From a virus, in IMG/VR virus record IMGVR_UViG_3300013093_005294, positions 1-29,575 of that record: 29,575 nucleotides of DNA, one strand, 5' to 3'. Below are positions 15,066 through 23,267 of this stretch, one piece after another. Below the pieces are notes generated by a model. It was not told where the DNA came from, searched no databases, and saw nothing but the letters and a program-made list of their open reading frames with translations. A program made the position numbers and the translations under genes. How positions within the stretch are numbered: the stretch's first letter is position 1; the number at the start of each line of letters is the position of its first letter.

Positions 15066-16562
15066 TCAGCGGTCCATCAGCGCGACATGCATCCGCCGCG
15101 CGCCGCCGGCGGCGGTCGCCAGCATCGCGAAGGCCCGGCTCAGCGCGTCCACCTGGTCGTCCTTGCGGCCCAGCGGAAATTCCGCGAGCTCATCGAGGAA
15201 CGCGCGGTTCCAGTCGCCGCGCAGCACCGCGAGGTTGCCGGTCTCGACCTGCGCCGCCACCGGCTGCGCCCGCAAACTCTTCGATCCCGTCTCGGGCGAT
15301 GCGGAGATCCGATGCCCCGCCAGCAGCCCGGCCAGCCAGGCCACCTGCTGCTTTCCCGCCTGGCCGGGATCCTGCGGCAGCCCGATCGCGACGCCCGTTC
15401 CGTCGCGCTCCGCCGTCGCCGTGATCGCCGCCGCCACCTCGTGCGGCCCGGCGCGCAGCCGCACCACGTCGACGACGACGAACCGCCCCGACTCCGCCCG
15501 GCCGAGCTTCAGCCCCACCGTCCAGTCGGGATCGCGTCCGGGCGCCGCCGCCGTCGCCGCCAGGTCCCAGGCCCGCACGCAGCGCAAGGTTTCTGGCCGG
15601 TGCTCGAGAATCTCGATCATCGCCGGGCGAAACAATGTCCCGCCTTCCTGCATCGGCCGCTGCTGATACAGCGATGCCCATGTGCGTTCGCCCAGCTGCA
15701 GCCGTTTGCGTTGCAGATCCGCAACGCCCTCCCATTCCGGCCACAGCGCCTCGCCTTCCGCGCGTCCCATCGGGTCGTCGGCCTCGGCGAGTGCCGGAAG
15801 TTGCAGCACCTGCCAGCGATCATCGCCGGCGAGCAGCCGCCCGGCGATGTCGTCGATATGCCAGCGCGTCATCACCAGCACCACCCGCCCGCCGGGCTTC
15901 AGCCGCGGCAGCAGTTCGCTGCGATACCAGTTCCATGCCTGATCCCGTTGCGCTGCCGTATCTGCTTCCACGGCGCTGCGCACGGGATCGTCGATCAGCA
16001 CCAGGTCGGCCCGCCGTCCGGCGATCGCCCCGCCCAGCCCGGTTGCGAAATAATGCCCGCGATTGTCGGTCGCGAAACGATGCGCCGCGTGGTTGTCCTT
16101 TACCAATTCGTAACCCAGCACATCGCAATGTTCCGCCACCAGGCCGCGCACCATCCGGCCAAACTGGGATGCCAACTCCGCCGTATGGCTGGCCGCGATG
16201 ACACTCGTGCCGGGATGGCGGTGGAACCACCATGCCGGGAACACCTGGCTGGCATAGGTCGATTTCGCGCTGCCCGGCGGCATCAGCACCAGCAGCCGGT
16301 CGCATTCGCCCGCCGCCACCTCCTCCAGCCGTCGCAGCAGCGCGATGTGATGCGCCGCCGGGCTATAGCCATAGGGCGCCACCGCGATGCGCGCGAAGTC
16401 CGCCAGCCCGATCTTCCCGCTCGTGCGGTGAGCCGCCTCCGAGCGCAACTCCGCCGGCCCGGACTCCACGGCGCTGGCCGCTCCGACCCGCTTCGCCATG
16501 CCCTTCCGGACCCCCCAAATGTTAACGGCGTGCCGGGTTTCCCCTGACACGCCGTCGATCAT
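15066..16562 (-). CDS. Phage terminase large subunit
   Basis: Packaging motor ATPase and nuclease, 498 aa from the furthest start. Walker A MPPGSAKST at residues 94-102; Walker B LVLIDDP at 187-193; coupling motif VLVMTRWH at 228-235. The RNase H-like nuclease has AWDLA (D333), the middle acidic site near GLPQDPGQAGK and the last motif KDDQVDALS at 467-475. All core residues are present, so the enzyme should be active. The start is ambiguous: ATG 16562, or ATG 16499 (MAKRVGAAS), 21 codons in; neither has an ideal ribosome-binding site. It is the first gene of the late module and heads away from the host-like genes to its right. Confidence 0.95.
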   Translation of the reverse strand: MIDGVSGETRHAVNIWGVRKGMAKRVGAASAVESGPAELRSEAAHRTSGKIGLADFARIAVAPYGYSPAAHHIALLRRLEEVAAGECDRLLVLMPPGSAKSTYASQVFPAWWFHRHPGTSVIAASHTAELASQFGRMVRGLVAEHCDVLGYELVKDNHAAHRFATDNRGHYFATGLGGAIAGRRADLVLIDDPVRSAVEADTAAQRDQAWNWYRSELLPRLKPGGRVVLVMTRWHIDDIAGRLLAGDDRWQVLQLPALAEADDPMGRAEGEALWPEWEGVADLQRKRLQLGERTWASLYQQRPMQEGGTLFRPAMIEILEHRPETLRCVRAWDLAATAAAPGRDPDWTVGLKLGRAESGRFVVVDVVRLRAGPHEVAAAITATAERDGTGVAIGLPQDPGQAGKQQVAWLAGLLAGHRISASPETGSKSLRAQPVAAQVETGNLAVLRGDWNRAFLDELAEFPLGRKDDQVDALSRAFAMLATAAGGARRMHVALMDR

Positions 16563-17034
16563 AGGTGTTTACCTACCCGAAACCGGGGCAGGTGGGCAAG
16601 GTTTTTTTTCAATCGTGCGTATTTTTTCCCAAATCGCGCGTCCGTGAGGCCCCCGATCTTGAAAACTGCAACAACCCCGTTGCCGAACCCGCGCGGTCCG
16701 GCGGACCCTCCGCCCGATTTCACGCCCTTGTCGCATTCGGAAATACTCCGTGATTTCAGTCGATTCCGCCAACAACTGAAAGCAACATCTTCGCGCGCTC
16801 CATAATCCCGACACAATCTGCCCCAGAACAGCCACAACAGGACACCGATTTCGGGGTTGATTCCCCCCCCTCGTATTGGCTCAAATCCGCTCGTCTGATC
16901 CGGGCTATTCCCCCTCGCCCCGGCTTCTCCGGACGAGATTCGGTCCCGGCCCCCGCCTACTTACGGGTCGGATCCGGACGATTGACCGCTCTGGGCCGCC
17001 TACCTGCCCGGACGAAATATGGATGGAGTTCGCA
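16563..17034. other. Divergent intergenic region between terminase and RlpA-like gene
   Basis: A 472-base gap that must hold promoters for the late operon (minus) and the RlpA-like gene (plus). It is less GC-rich than its surroundings, with two A/T runs (around 16600-16632). A 92-codon minus-strand frame (16837-16559) ends in an ATGA overlap with the terminase start but has atypical codon use and no recognisable domain. No small terminase is recognisable. Confidence 0.5.
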
Positions 17035-17544
17035 ATGTTCACTCGTGCCAGACATGCTCTTACTGGCATGGCCTTCGCCGCGCTGCTCGCCAGCCCGGCC
17101 TACGCCGAGCCTGCCAATAACCCCCCGCTCGCCGCCGCGCCGGCGGCAGCCGCCGCCAAGCCCGTCCGCGCCACCCGCACGGCCGCCCCGCAGCGCGCCC
17201 AGACCGCCGCCGAGCCCGCCGCCCCCATCCGCTCCGACAGCGACCAGGCGGTCGTCTGGCGCCAGACCGGCCTTGCCTCCTGGTATGGCGGCAACCGCTG
17301 GCAGGGCAAGGCCACCGCCTCCGGCATCCGCTACGACCAGAACAAGCTCACCGCCGCCCACGCCACCCTCCCCATCGGCACCAAGGTCCGCGTCACCCTC
17401 GAGGGCTCCGACCGCTCGGTCATCGTCCTCATCAACGATCGCCCCGGCACCCGCCGCCGCATCATCGACCTCAGCCGCCAGGCCGCCGCCGAGCTCGGCA
17501 TCGTCTCCCAGGGCCTCGCGGTCGTCACCCTCACGGCTCTCTAA
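17035..17544 (+). CDS. RlpA-like septal ring lytic transglycosylase family protein
   Basis: A 169-aa secreted protein. ATG 17035 has GGAG at 6 bases; the frame is open upstream but without support. Signal peptide at 1-24 (MFTRARHALTGMAFAALLAS, cleaved after AYA). A low-complexity Ala/Pro linker (25-75) precedes the double-psi beta-barrel domain: GLASWYGGNRWQGKATASG, LTAAHATLPIGTKVRV, VIVLINDRPGT, RIIDLSRQAAAELGI. No SPOR domain. The family cleaves denuded glycan strands at the septum. The conserved Glu after ASG (SGE.YD) is Ile98 here, while the conserved His109 and Asp135 are kept, so catalysis is doubtful. Appears to be a host gene. Confidence 0.85.
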   Translation: MFTRARHALTGMAFAALLASPAYAEPANNPPLAAAPAAAAAKPVRATRTAAPQRAQTAAEPAAPIRSDSDQAVVWRQTGLASWYGGNRWQGKATASGIRYDQNKLTAAHATLPIGTKVRVTLEGSDRSVIVLINDRPGTRRRIIDLSRQAAAELGIVSQGLAVVTLTAL

Positions 17545-17551
17545 TAAGGAA

Positions 17552-17595
17552 GAGCCTCCGGCGGCCAGGGGCCCCGGGTCCCTGGAGCCCCTCCC
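17552..17595. repeat. Dispersed palindrome, copy 1 (REP-like)
   Basis: The gcctccggcggcc lead is followed by ccaggg...ccctgg arms, directly after the RlpA-like stop. It belongs with the copies at 17773, 25870 and 27246; with 17773 it forms an inverted pair, as in BIME elements. It may also stabilise or end the RlpA transcript. Confidence 0.6.
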
Positions 17596-17772
17596 TTTCT
17601 CCAGGCGGTATGACCGGCCTGCAGGTGCTAATTCCGTCCTAAGCGCCGCAGGCAACAAGCCCTGGCGACCACTCACATGTTCGTGCGGTCGCAACGGCTG
17701 ACGGGCGTCGCCACGCGTCGCACCACGATCCCGCTGCTGGGCGCGAAGCCCCCTCCACACCAAGAAAGTGAA

Positions 17773-17815
17773 AGGGATCCAAGGGCGAAGCCCTTGGCCC
17801 GCGGAGCGCCTTCCT
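17773..17815. repeat. Dispersed palindrome, copy 2 (REP-like), inverted
   Basis: Palindrome ccaaggg-cgaag-cccttgg (17779-17797) followed by cccgcggagcgcc, the reverse complement layout of copy 1. It lies just upstream of the methyltransferase gene. The ~180 bases between the two copies hold no supported gene. Confidence 0.6.
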
Positions 17816-17845
17816 TCCTTCCTTCCCGTCTGCTACCTCACGGGC

Positions 17846-18805
17846 ATGAATATCGACGGCTACCAACTCATGGCCGACGCGGTCACGAAGTTCTTCAACA
17901 CCGTCCGCGTCTCCGGCTGGTTCCATCACCCCGACGACCGCCTGGTCAGCGTCGCCGTCGCCGGCGCCCCCGTCATCGGCTGCCTGTCCGAAACCGGGCA
18001 ACCGCATGGCGGCGTCCTCGCCCTCGGCCCCGACAAGGGGTTCACCATCCAGTTCCTTCGCGCCGAGGAACCGCTCAACGATGCGACCGCGCTCGTCTTC
18101 ACCACCGCGCGCGGCTGGTCCGCCACCATCCCCCTGCTCGACCTCGCCGCCGACCGCATCGCCCTCTATCCCGGCACCGCCCTGGTCCACCGCTTCCGCG
18201 ACGCCCTGCCCGCCAATGCCAGGCTGCTCGACATCGGCGGCCGCTCCCGCTCGCAGCTCGACCGCAGCCAGGATTTCCCCGGCGCCGACGTTACCGTCCT
18301 TGACATCCTCCCCGGCGCCAACGTCGACGTCGTCGCCGACGCCCATGCCATGGCCGCCGCCCTCCCCCCCGAAAGCTTCGACGCCGTCTTCTCCGTCTCC
18401 GTTTTCGAACACCTGATGATGCCCTGGGCCGTGGTGCCGCAGATGAACCGCATCATGAAGCCCGGCGCCATCGCCCTGATTTCCTCGCACCAGACCATCG
18501 GGATGCACGACATGCCCTGGGATTTCTGGCGCTTCTCCGATACCGCCTGGGACGCCCTGTTCAACCGCCACACCGGCTTCGAGATCATCGACCGCATGGT
18601 CGAATCCGAGCAGTTCGTCCTCCCCTTCGTCTACCGCCCGATCAAGGCCTGGGCCGAGCGCGCCGCCGGCTACGAAGGCTCCGCCGTCCTCCTGCGCAAA
18701 ACCGGCCCCTGCGCGATGGCCTGGCCGCTGACCCCCGCGGACCTCACCAGCACCATGTATCCCGCCGGCACCGAAGACCCCTACGCCCGGAAATCCGCCA
18801 CATGA
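17846..18805 (+). CDS. SAM-dependent class I methyltransferase
   Basis: A 319-aa protein; start MNIDGYQLMADAVTKFFNTV at ATG 17846, because the upstream in-frame segment is palindromic repeat. An N-terminal domain (1-120) of unknown function precedes a Rossmann methyltransferase: motif I ARLLDIGGRSRSQ (126-138), VTVLDILPGANVDVVADAH (binding-loop region) and FDAVFSVSVFEHLMMPW (178-194), then IMKPGAIALISSH and HDMPWDFWRFSDTAWDALF. This type often modifies glycans or secondary metabolites; the substrate is unknown. Its stop overlaps the next start by ATGA, so it is translationally coupled with the Hint-like protein. Confidence 0.85.
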   Translation: MNIDGYQLMADAVTKFFNTVRVSGWFHHPDDRLVSVAVAGAPVIGCLSETGQPHGGVLALGPDKGFTIQFLRAEEPLNDATALVFTTARGWSATIPLLDLAADRIALYPGTALVHRFRDALPANARLLDIGGRSRSQLDRSQDFPGADVTVLDILPGANVDVVADAHAMAAALPPESFDAVFSVSVFEHLMMPWAVVPQMNRIMKPGAIALISSHQTIGMHDMPWDFWRFSDTAWDALFNRHTGFEIIDRMVESEQFVLPFVYRPIKAWAERAAGYEGSAVLLRKTGPCAMAWPLTPADLTSTMYPAGTEDPYARKSAT

Positions 18806-19908
18806 GCGGCCGCAAGCCTCCGCGCCCCGCGAAGTCGGCCGCCCCCCTCTTCCCCACCGAGGGCGCCTTCCTGGCCGGAACCCTGCTCACCACCAGCGGC
18901 CCCGGCGGCGTTCAGGCGCAGGTTGCCGCCGAGGCCCTCTCGCCCGGTGAGACACTCCTCGCCCTCAGCGGCGCCACCGAGGAGGCCCGCCCCGTCCTCG
19001 CCGTCCACCGCCTCACCCTCGACCCCGCGGACCACCCGAACCCCGCCCTCGTCACCCCGATCCGCATCCGCGCCGACGCCCTCGCCCCCGGCATGCCCGC
19101 GCGTGATCTTCTCCTCCCCCCCGAAGCCCTGCTTCGCTTCCGCGACTCCGGCCCCGCCGACGCCCCCATCGGCCCCGGCGAGGACCCCGGCTACCTCGTC
19201 CCCGCCGCCGCCCTGCTCAACGGCACCTCGATCACCCGCGATTCCAGCCCCGGGCCGCACACCTGGTTCATCCCTGATCTCGGCGCGCATACGGTTCTCC
19301 TCGCCGAATCCAGCGCCGTCGGCAGCGCCCGCTTCCCCGCCCCCGATCGCCGCGCCACCCCGCGCCCACCGCTCGTGCCCCCCTGCGCGCCGATCCGCCC
19401 GACCGGCACCGCGCTCAACGCCCTGCGCACCCGCCTCGCCGCCCGCGCCAGCGACTCCGGCATCGCCCCGCCCGCGCCCCAGCCGCCCCAGCCGCCCGAG
19501 CCGCCACCTCCGGTCACCGGCAAACCGGCCGGCGACGCCCCGCCCCTCCTCGTCATCGCCGCCGGCGCCCCCATCAACCCCAGCGGATCGCCGGCCCCCC
19601 TCACCTTTCTCTACACCCTCCCCGCGCGCACCGGCCCGATCCGCCTGCGCTCCCGCCCCCGCCGCGCCGCGGACCCCGCCGAGGCCCGCCGCTTCGGCGT
19701 CTGCATCAGCGGCGTCACCCTCGACAATACCCCCCTCGCCTTCGACTCCCCCCATTTCGGCCCCGGATTCCACCCCGTCGAAACCGATACCCTCACCTCC
19801 TGGCGCTGGACCAACGGCGACGCCTGGCTCGTCCTGCCCTACAGCAGCGAGGTCCGGCAGCTCGTCATTTCCATCACCGACTGGCACAGCGCCCTCGCGA
19901 CGGCCTGA
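18802..19908 (+). CDS. Degenerate Hint-domain protein (catalytic Cys and His lost)
   Basis: A 368-aa protein whose first ~165 residues align with the Hint domain of the large protein at 27391 in this same window. Matches include GTLLTT (GTRITT), PIRIRADALAPGMPARDLLL (PIRIRAHAFGRNLPVRDLIL), LLNGTSI (YLTNGATI) and AHTVLLAE (THDIILAE). The nucleophile Cys aligns with Ala22 and the SPDHA histidine with Ala109, so autocleavage should be impossible. Residues ~200-260 are a Pro-rich linker. The C-terminal ~100 residues (IRLRSRPRR, RRFGVCISGVTLDNTP, WRWTNGDAWLVLP) form a second domain also found at the end of the larger Hint protein. Role unknown; coupling suggests it acts with the methyltransferase. 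Confidence 0.75.
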   Translation: MSGRKPPRPAKSAAPLFPTEGAFLAGTLLTTSGPGGVQAQVAAEALSPGETLLALSGATEEARPVLAVHRLTLDPADHPNPALVTPIRIRADALAPGMPARDLLLPPEALLRFRDSGPADAPIGPGEDPGYLVPAAALLNGTSITRDSSPGPHTWFIPDLGAHTVLLAESSAVGSARFPAPDRRATPRPPLVPPCAPIRPTGTALNALRTRLAARASDSGIAPPAPQPPQPPEPPPPVTGKPAGDAPPLLVIAAGAPINPSGSPAPLTFLYTLPARTGPIRLRSRPRRAADPAEARRFGVCISGVTLDNTPLAFDSPHFGPGFHPVETDTLTSWRWTNGDAWLVLPYSSEVRQLVISITDWHSALATA

Positions 19909-20017
19909 CGTCCCGGCCGTCAAGGCGGCCGCCGGCGCCGCCGTGCCGCTTCCCGCGTATCAATCACGCGTCCGCACGTCTTATTTTATTGGCCTGTTTG
20001 GTGGCGTGTCAGTCGAA

Positions 20018-20036
20018 TCGTGATTCGCCATCACGA
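20018..20036. promoter_or_regulatory. Inverted repeat upstream of the response regulator
   Basis: Perfect 7-bp arms TCGTGAT and ATCACGA around a 5-base loop, 62 bases before the regulator start, in a locally AT-rich gap. It is a candidate operator. A second small inverted repeat, TAACCC-GACA-GGGTTA (20072-20087), lies 10 bases before the ATG and could limit ribosome access. Confidence 0.35.
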
Positions 20037-20097
20037 AACGGTTATTCGCGCGTGACCTATATAGCCATTCTTAACCCGACAGGGTTATCCTCTGCTG

Positions 20098-20529
20098 ATG
20101 CAGTTTGCTCCTCCCAGTTTTTCGACCGGGCTTTTGGGCAATTCGTGGCCGCCGCGGATCATCGTGCTCGACGATGACCGCCTGGTGCTCGAAATCCTGT
20201 GCGAGGCCCTGTCGGTCACGGGCGCGATCGTCACGCCGGTCACCACGGCCGACGCGGCGCTGGATGCCATGGGCGAGCCGCCGCGGCCGAGCATGTTGAT
20301 CACCGACATCGATCTTGGTCCCGGCCCCGACGGTTTCGCCGTCGCCGAGCATGCCCGCATTCGCTGGCCGAACATGCCGATCTTTCTGATCAGCGGGCAC
20401 TACAACGGCAATGCCAAGCTCGAGGCCTCGTTGCGGGCGACCTTCTTTCCCAAGCCGCTGCGCCTTCGCCCCTTCATTGCCGCCGTCAGCGCCGCCCTTC
20501 CCGCCGAGCCCGCCCGCGCGTCGAGCTAG
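20098..20529 (+). CDS. Single-domain response regulator (CheY-like receiver)
   Basis: A 143-aa receiver domain without an output domain. The acidic pocket is DDD at 25-27, the phospho-acceptor is probably Asp70 in MLITDIDLG, the switch Ser is in FLISGHY (99) and the conserved Lys is in PKPL (119). It therefore should be phosphorylatable. No histidine kinase is adjacent, so its partner lies elsewhere. An ATG start at 20098 has no clear ribosome-binding site, and there is a small hairpin in front. Could act in a phosphorelay or chemotaxis-like system; the partner cannot be told from the sequence. Confidence 0.88.
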   Translation: MQFAPPSFSTGLLGNSWPPRIIVLDDDRLVLEILCEALSVTGAIVTPVTTADAALDAMGEPPRPSMLITDIDLGPGPDGFAVAEHARIRWPNMPIFLISGHYNGNAKLEASLRATFFPKPLRLRPFIAAVSAALPAEPARASS

Positions 20530-20719
20530 AGCGCGATCGCTTGAGGCCGATAGGCCGGAAAGCGTGACTCGCGCGCGTCCTGATCGGCTCGCCGGATCAT
20601 ACGCCTGATACCAAGGCTCGCTGATCGCGACCAATGGTCTCGGTCTTGGATCCCCGCGCCGGCATGGCCCGCAGTCCGCGTGCCGATATCGCTTCGTACG
20701 CTCTCGCCGCGGACAAACG

Positions 20720-20748
20720 AAAAAGGCCGGTGGGTCGCCCCACCGGCC
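20720..20748 (-). terminator. Rho-independent terminator of the surface protein gene
   Basis: On the minus strand GGCCGGTGGG, loop GCGA and CCCACCGGCC form a perfect 10-bp stem followed by TTTTT, 25 bases past the stop of the 490-aa gene. Stem, tetraloop and T-run make this a textbook intrinsic terminator. Confidence 0.9.
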
Positions 20749-20772
20749 GGATCTTCGTCCTCCCTGCCTGGA

Positions 20773-22245
20773 TTAGACCAGCAGCGAGCCAACCTGGGTG
20801 ATGTTGGAGGTGATGTTGTTGAAGTGGATGACCGTGCCGTCCGAGAGCGACGCGGTGTTGACGATCGAGCCGCCGACCGCGGAGAGGGTCGCCGTGTTGC
20901 TGCCGATGTCGAAGGTGTCGAACTTGAGGGTGCCGGCCGCGAGCGAGGACGGGATCCAGTCCACGATCGTGATGTTGCCGGCGCCACCAGCGCCCGTCGC
21001 CAGGTCCTTGTAGGTCGAGCCGACCAGCGACGGCGAGCCGTCATGGCCGCCGAAGATCTGGTAGGTGCCAGCGCCGGTGAAGTTGAAGGTGTTGTGGCCG
21101 ATGAAGGCGCCCTGCACCGTGCCGGAGCCGGCGCCGATGTTGAAGATGTCGCCCGTCGTGCCGGTCTTCACGCCCTGCGAGGCGTCGATGAAGGTGCCGG
21201 CGCCGTTGCCCGTGCCGAGGACGTCGCCCGGCGCGCGCACCAGGATCAGGTCGCCAGCGCCGCCGGCGATCATGGTGGCCGAGCCCGGGATCGTGCTGGT
21301 CTGCATGATGCTGCCGCCGGCCGAACCCGCCTCGAAGTAGCCCGAGCTGTTCAGCACGGTCGCCTTGCCGGTGAAGGCCGGCGCCGTCAGCGTCGTGCCG
21401 CCGATGACGCGGGTGCCGCCGAACAGGGTCGTCGAATTGCTCTGGCCGGGGTTCGGCTGGAACACGATGACGTTCGCCGCGCCCGGCTCGATGAACGAAC
21501 GGCCGCCCTGCGCGCCATAGATGATCTCGTCGCTGCCGGCGGCATCGCCGGAGAACGCCGTGATCGTCGTGATGCCCGAGGCGCCGCCAGCCACCGTCCC
21601 GTCGAAGATCGCGACCGTGCCGCCCTGCGCCACCAGCTTGTCCGTTCCGCCGCCCTTGAGGGCCACGAGCGCACCGCCGGTCAGCGTCGCGTTCACCGTG
21701 CCGCCGACGTGGTCGTCCAGGATCAGGGTCGAGGTGCCGAAGCCGCCATCGCCGTCCATCACCAGGTCAAGCTTGGAAATGCCCGCGAACGCGTTGGAAA
21801 TCACCGCCGCGCCGCCGCCCGCGCCGTCCGTGCCGCCGATGAAGGCCTTGCCGGCGGAGGAGGAGTTGATGAACAGCGTCGTCGCGTTGTTGCCGGCGAT
21901 CAGCGTCGTCTTGCCGAGGCCGCCGATCGCGGCGTTGATGCCCGAGCCATCGTTGGCGAACAGCGTGTAGCCCGCATCGAGCACACCGAAGTTCATGCTG
22001 GCGGACACCGTCGGGGCGATGGCGACGCCACCGAACAACCCGCTGGGCACGCCCGCATCGACCAGGCCGGTCGGCGTCGTATTGTCAGGCGTGAAGTAGC
22101 TGACGAACCCCGGCACCTTCGCCAGGGTGTTCAACCCGGAGCTCCCGTTCAGGACCCCCTGCACCAGCGCCGCGTTCGCAGCCGAAGTGAACGGGATCAG
22201 GATCGAGGTCGAAGCGCTCGTCAGAACGGTTACATTTGTCGACAT
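20773..22245 (-). CDS. Ala/Gly-rich surface-type beta-repeat protein
   Basis: A 490-aa acidic protein of Ala, Gly, Ser, Thr and Val without a single Cys and without an N-terminal signal peptide (MSTNVTVLTSASTSILIPFT). It has loosely repeated beta segments such as ATMIAGGAGDLILVRAPGD, GDIFNIGAGSGTVQGAFIG and TYQIFGGHDGSP, recalling beta-roll or parallel-beta secreted proteins. The terminus is hydrophobic (NITQVGSLLV), which fits type I secretion substrates and S-layer-like proteins. A strong terminator follows it and a long non-coding region precedes it, suggesting a well-expressed single gene. A specific family is not recognised; secretion route is an inference. Confidence 0.75.
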   Translation of the reverse strand: MSTNVTVLTSASTSILIPFTSAANAALVQGVLNGSSGLNTLAKVPGFVSYFTPDNTTPTGLVDAGVPSGLFGGVAIAPTVSASMNFGVLDAGYTLFANDGSGINAAIGGLGKTTLIAGNNATTLFINSSSAGKAFIGGTDGAGGGAAVISNAFAGISKLDLVMDGDGGFGTSTLILDDHVGGTVNATLTGGALVALKGGGTDKLVAQGGTVAIFDGTVAGGASGITTITAFSGDAAGSDEIIYGAQGGRSFIEPGAANVIVFQPNPGQSNSTTLFGGTRVIGGTTLTAPAFTGKATVLNSSGYFEAGSAGGSIMQTSTIPGSATMIAGGAGDLILVRAPGDVLGTGNGAGTFIDASQGVKTGTTGDIFNIGAGSGTVQGAFIGHNTFNFTGAGTYQIFGGHDGSPSLVGSTYKDLATGAGGAGNITIVDWIPSSLAAGTLKFDTFDIGSNTATLSAVGGSIVNTASLSDGTVIHFNNITSNITQVGSLLV

Positions 22246-22650
22246 AGGGAAGTAGCCCCCGGGCGGTTAAGGTCTATAGGCACTTTGTAGTTTGACCCGC
22301 GCCTTGATGGCAAGCGTGAAATTACCTTACGTAATAACAAATTTGAGATAGTCCCCGATTAGCGATCACGTGTCCCAGCGATGAGAACGGTGTCGCGCCG
22401 GAATTACAAAGCGTTGCAATCCGTGAGATGCCCAACCTCCTGTAAATACGTCGTTTTTTGCCGTCGCGCCGGACAAATTCGTGCCCAAGGCCGGCGCCGG
22501 CGCCATCCGAGCGGCAAAACGTGCTCACGGATATGTTTATCTCGGGGTCAAAGACGATCCGCCGCCGTCCCCATCCCAAAGGTCAGGGAAGCCCGGACAG
22601 CACCCGGCCGGGATCGCCGCCGGCATTAACGAAGTCGTGGATGGATCGTT

Positions 22651-22676
22651 AAAAAACGCCGGATTTCCGGCGTTTT
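22651..22676 (-). terminator. Intrinsic terminator downstream of the XRE gene
   Basis: Perfect 10-bp stem aaaacgccgg/ccggcgtttt with loop attt. On the minus strand the stem is followed by a run of T, ~200 bases beyond the XRE repressor stop, so it most likely ends that transcript. On the plus strand it also has TTTT and may work in both directions. Confidence 0.75.
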
Positions 22677-22816
22677 GCAAGACGATCGTAGTCACTTTGT
22701 GCACCGCAGCACGAATCACCCCGATTCCCGGCTCGCCCGCGGTCCGCCACACCGGCCGCCCCCCGGCGAAAACCGTCCGGCCGCCCGATGACGACCGCCC
22801 GGCCCCGCCCGGCCCC

Positions 22817-22860
22817 GCCAAGGCTCTGCCAAGGCCCTGCCAAGGCCCTGCCAAGGCCCC
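22817..22860. repeat. Tandem repeat, 4 x 11 bp
   Basis: Four head-to-tail copies of gccaaggccct (first copy has a t, last ends in cc), just past the XRE stop. No spacers separate the copies, so it is not a CRISPR. Variable-number behaviour is plausible. Confidence 0.8.
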
Positions 22861-22869
22861 GCCGCCGGA

Positions 22870-23223
22870 TCAGCCCGCCTCGCGGCTCGCCTGGCGCGAC
22901 AGCAGCACCGCGGTCCGCATCATGTAGGCCCGGTCCGCCTCGGTCATGCTGCGATACAGCCGCAGCAGCGCCAGCTCCTGCGCCGTCTCCGCCCCCGCGC
23001 TGCCCTCGGCACTGCCCTCGCCCGTAAGAAGGTACGCCGGCGAAACACCCAGCACCGAGGCGATCCGCGCCAGGTTCACCCCCACCTGCCCCGACCGGTC
23101 GGTCTCCCACTGCGCCACCGCGCTGCGCGACACCCCCACCGCCGCCGCCAGCCCGTCCTGCGTCAGCCCAACCGCCAGCCGCGCCGCCTTGATCCGCGCG
23201 CCCGATCCCAGATCACTCGTCAT
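22870..23223 (-). CDS. XRE-family transcriptional regulator
   Basis: A 117-aa repressor-type protein. The helix-turn-helix occupies residues ~10-65: GARIKAARLAVGLTQDGLAA, VGVSRSAVAQWETDRSGQ, LARIASVLGVSPAYLLTGEG, the Cro/C1 consensus. A short C-terminal helix region (ELALLRLYRSMTEADRAYMM) may mediate dimerisation. ATG 23223 is chosen over GTG 23232 because GAGGTG lies at 6 bases. It diverges from the helicase operon across a 131-base gap with repeated half-sites, so it most likely represses that operon and itself, like a phage immunity repressor. Confidence 0.88.
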   Translation of the reverse strand: MTSDLGSGARIKAARLAVGLTQDGLAAAVGVSRSAVAQWETDRSGQVGVNLARIASVLGVSPAYLLTGEGSAEGSAGAETAQELALLRLYRSMTEADRAYMMRTAVLLSRQASREAG

Positions 23224-23267
23224 GGTCACCACCTCACATTCACCCCCCCTCCCTACGTGACCTTTTC

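Larger units (their letters stand above)
22246..22869. other. Long intergenic region upstream of the surface protein
   Basis: A 624-base gap. The part next to the surface protein gene (22300-22380) is AT-rich and includes the 8-bp palindrome TTACGTAA (22327-22334); it probably contains the promoter. The middle holds no supported gene. An intrinsic terminator lies at 22651-22676 and a 4-copy tandem repeat at 22817-22860. Confidence 0.5.

Noticed and set aside
1-16562. R-type tailocin or a type VI-like contractile system
   Set aside because: Terminase, portal, scaffold and capsid genes are all present with intact motifs, so the module encodes a DNA-packaging particle.
16559-16837. A 92-codon frame overlapping the terminase start by ATGA
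   Set aside because: Codon use is not like the neighbours (mixed third positions, many Trp and Cys), and no domain is visible. The overlap may be chance; noted under the missing small terminase.
17596-17772. A tRNA or small RNA gene in the gap before the methyltransferase
   Set aside because: No cloverleaf, T-arm consensus or terminator can be made out; only flanking palindromes are supported.
22817-22860. CRISPR-like short repeats
   Set aside because: The 11-bp units are contiguous with no spacers, so this is a simple tandem repeat.
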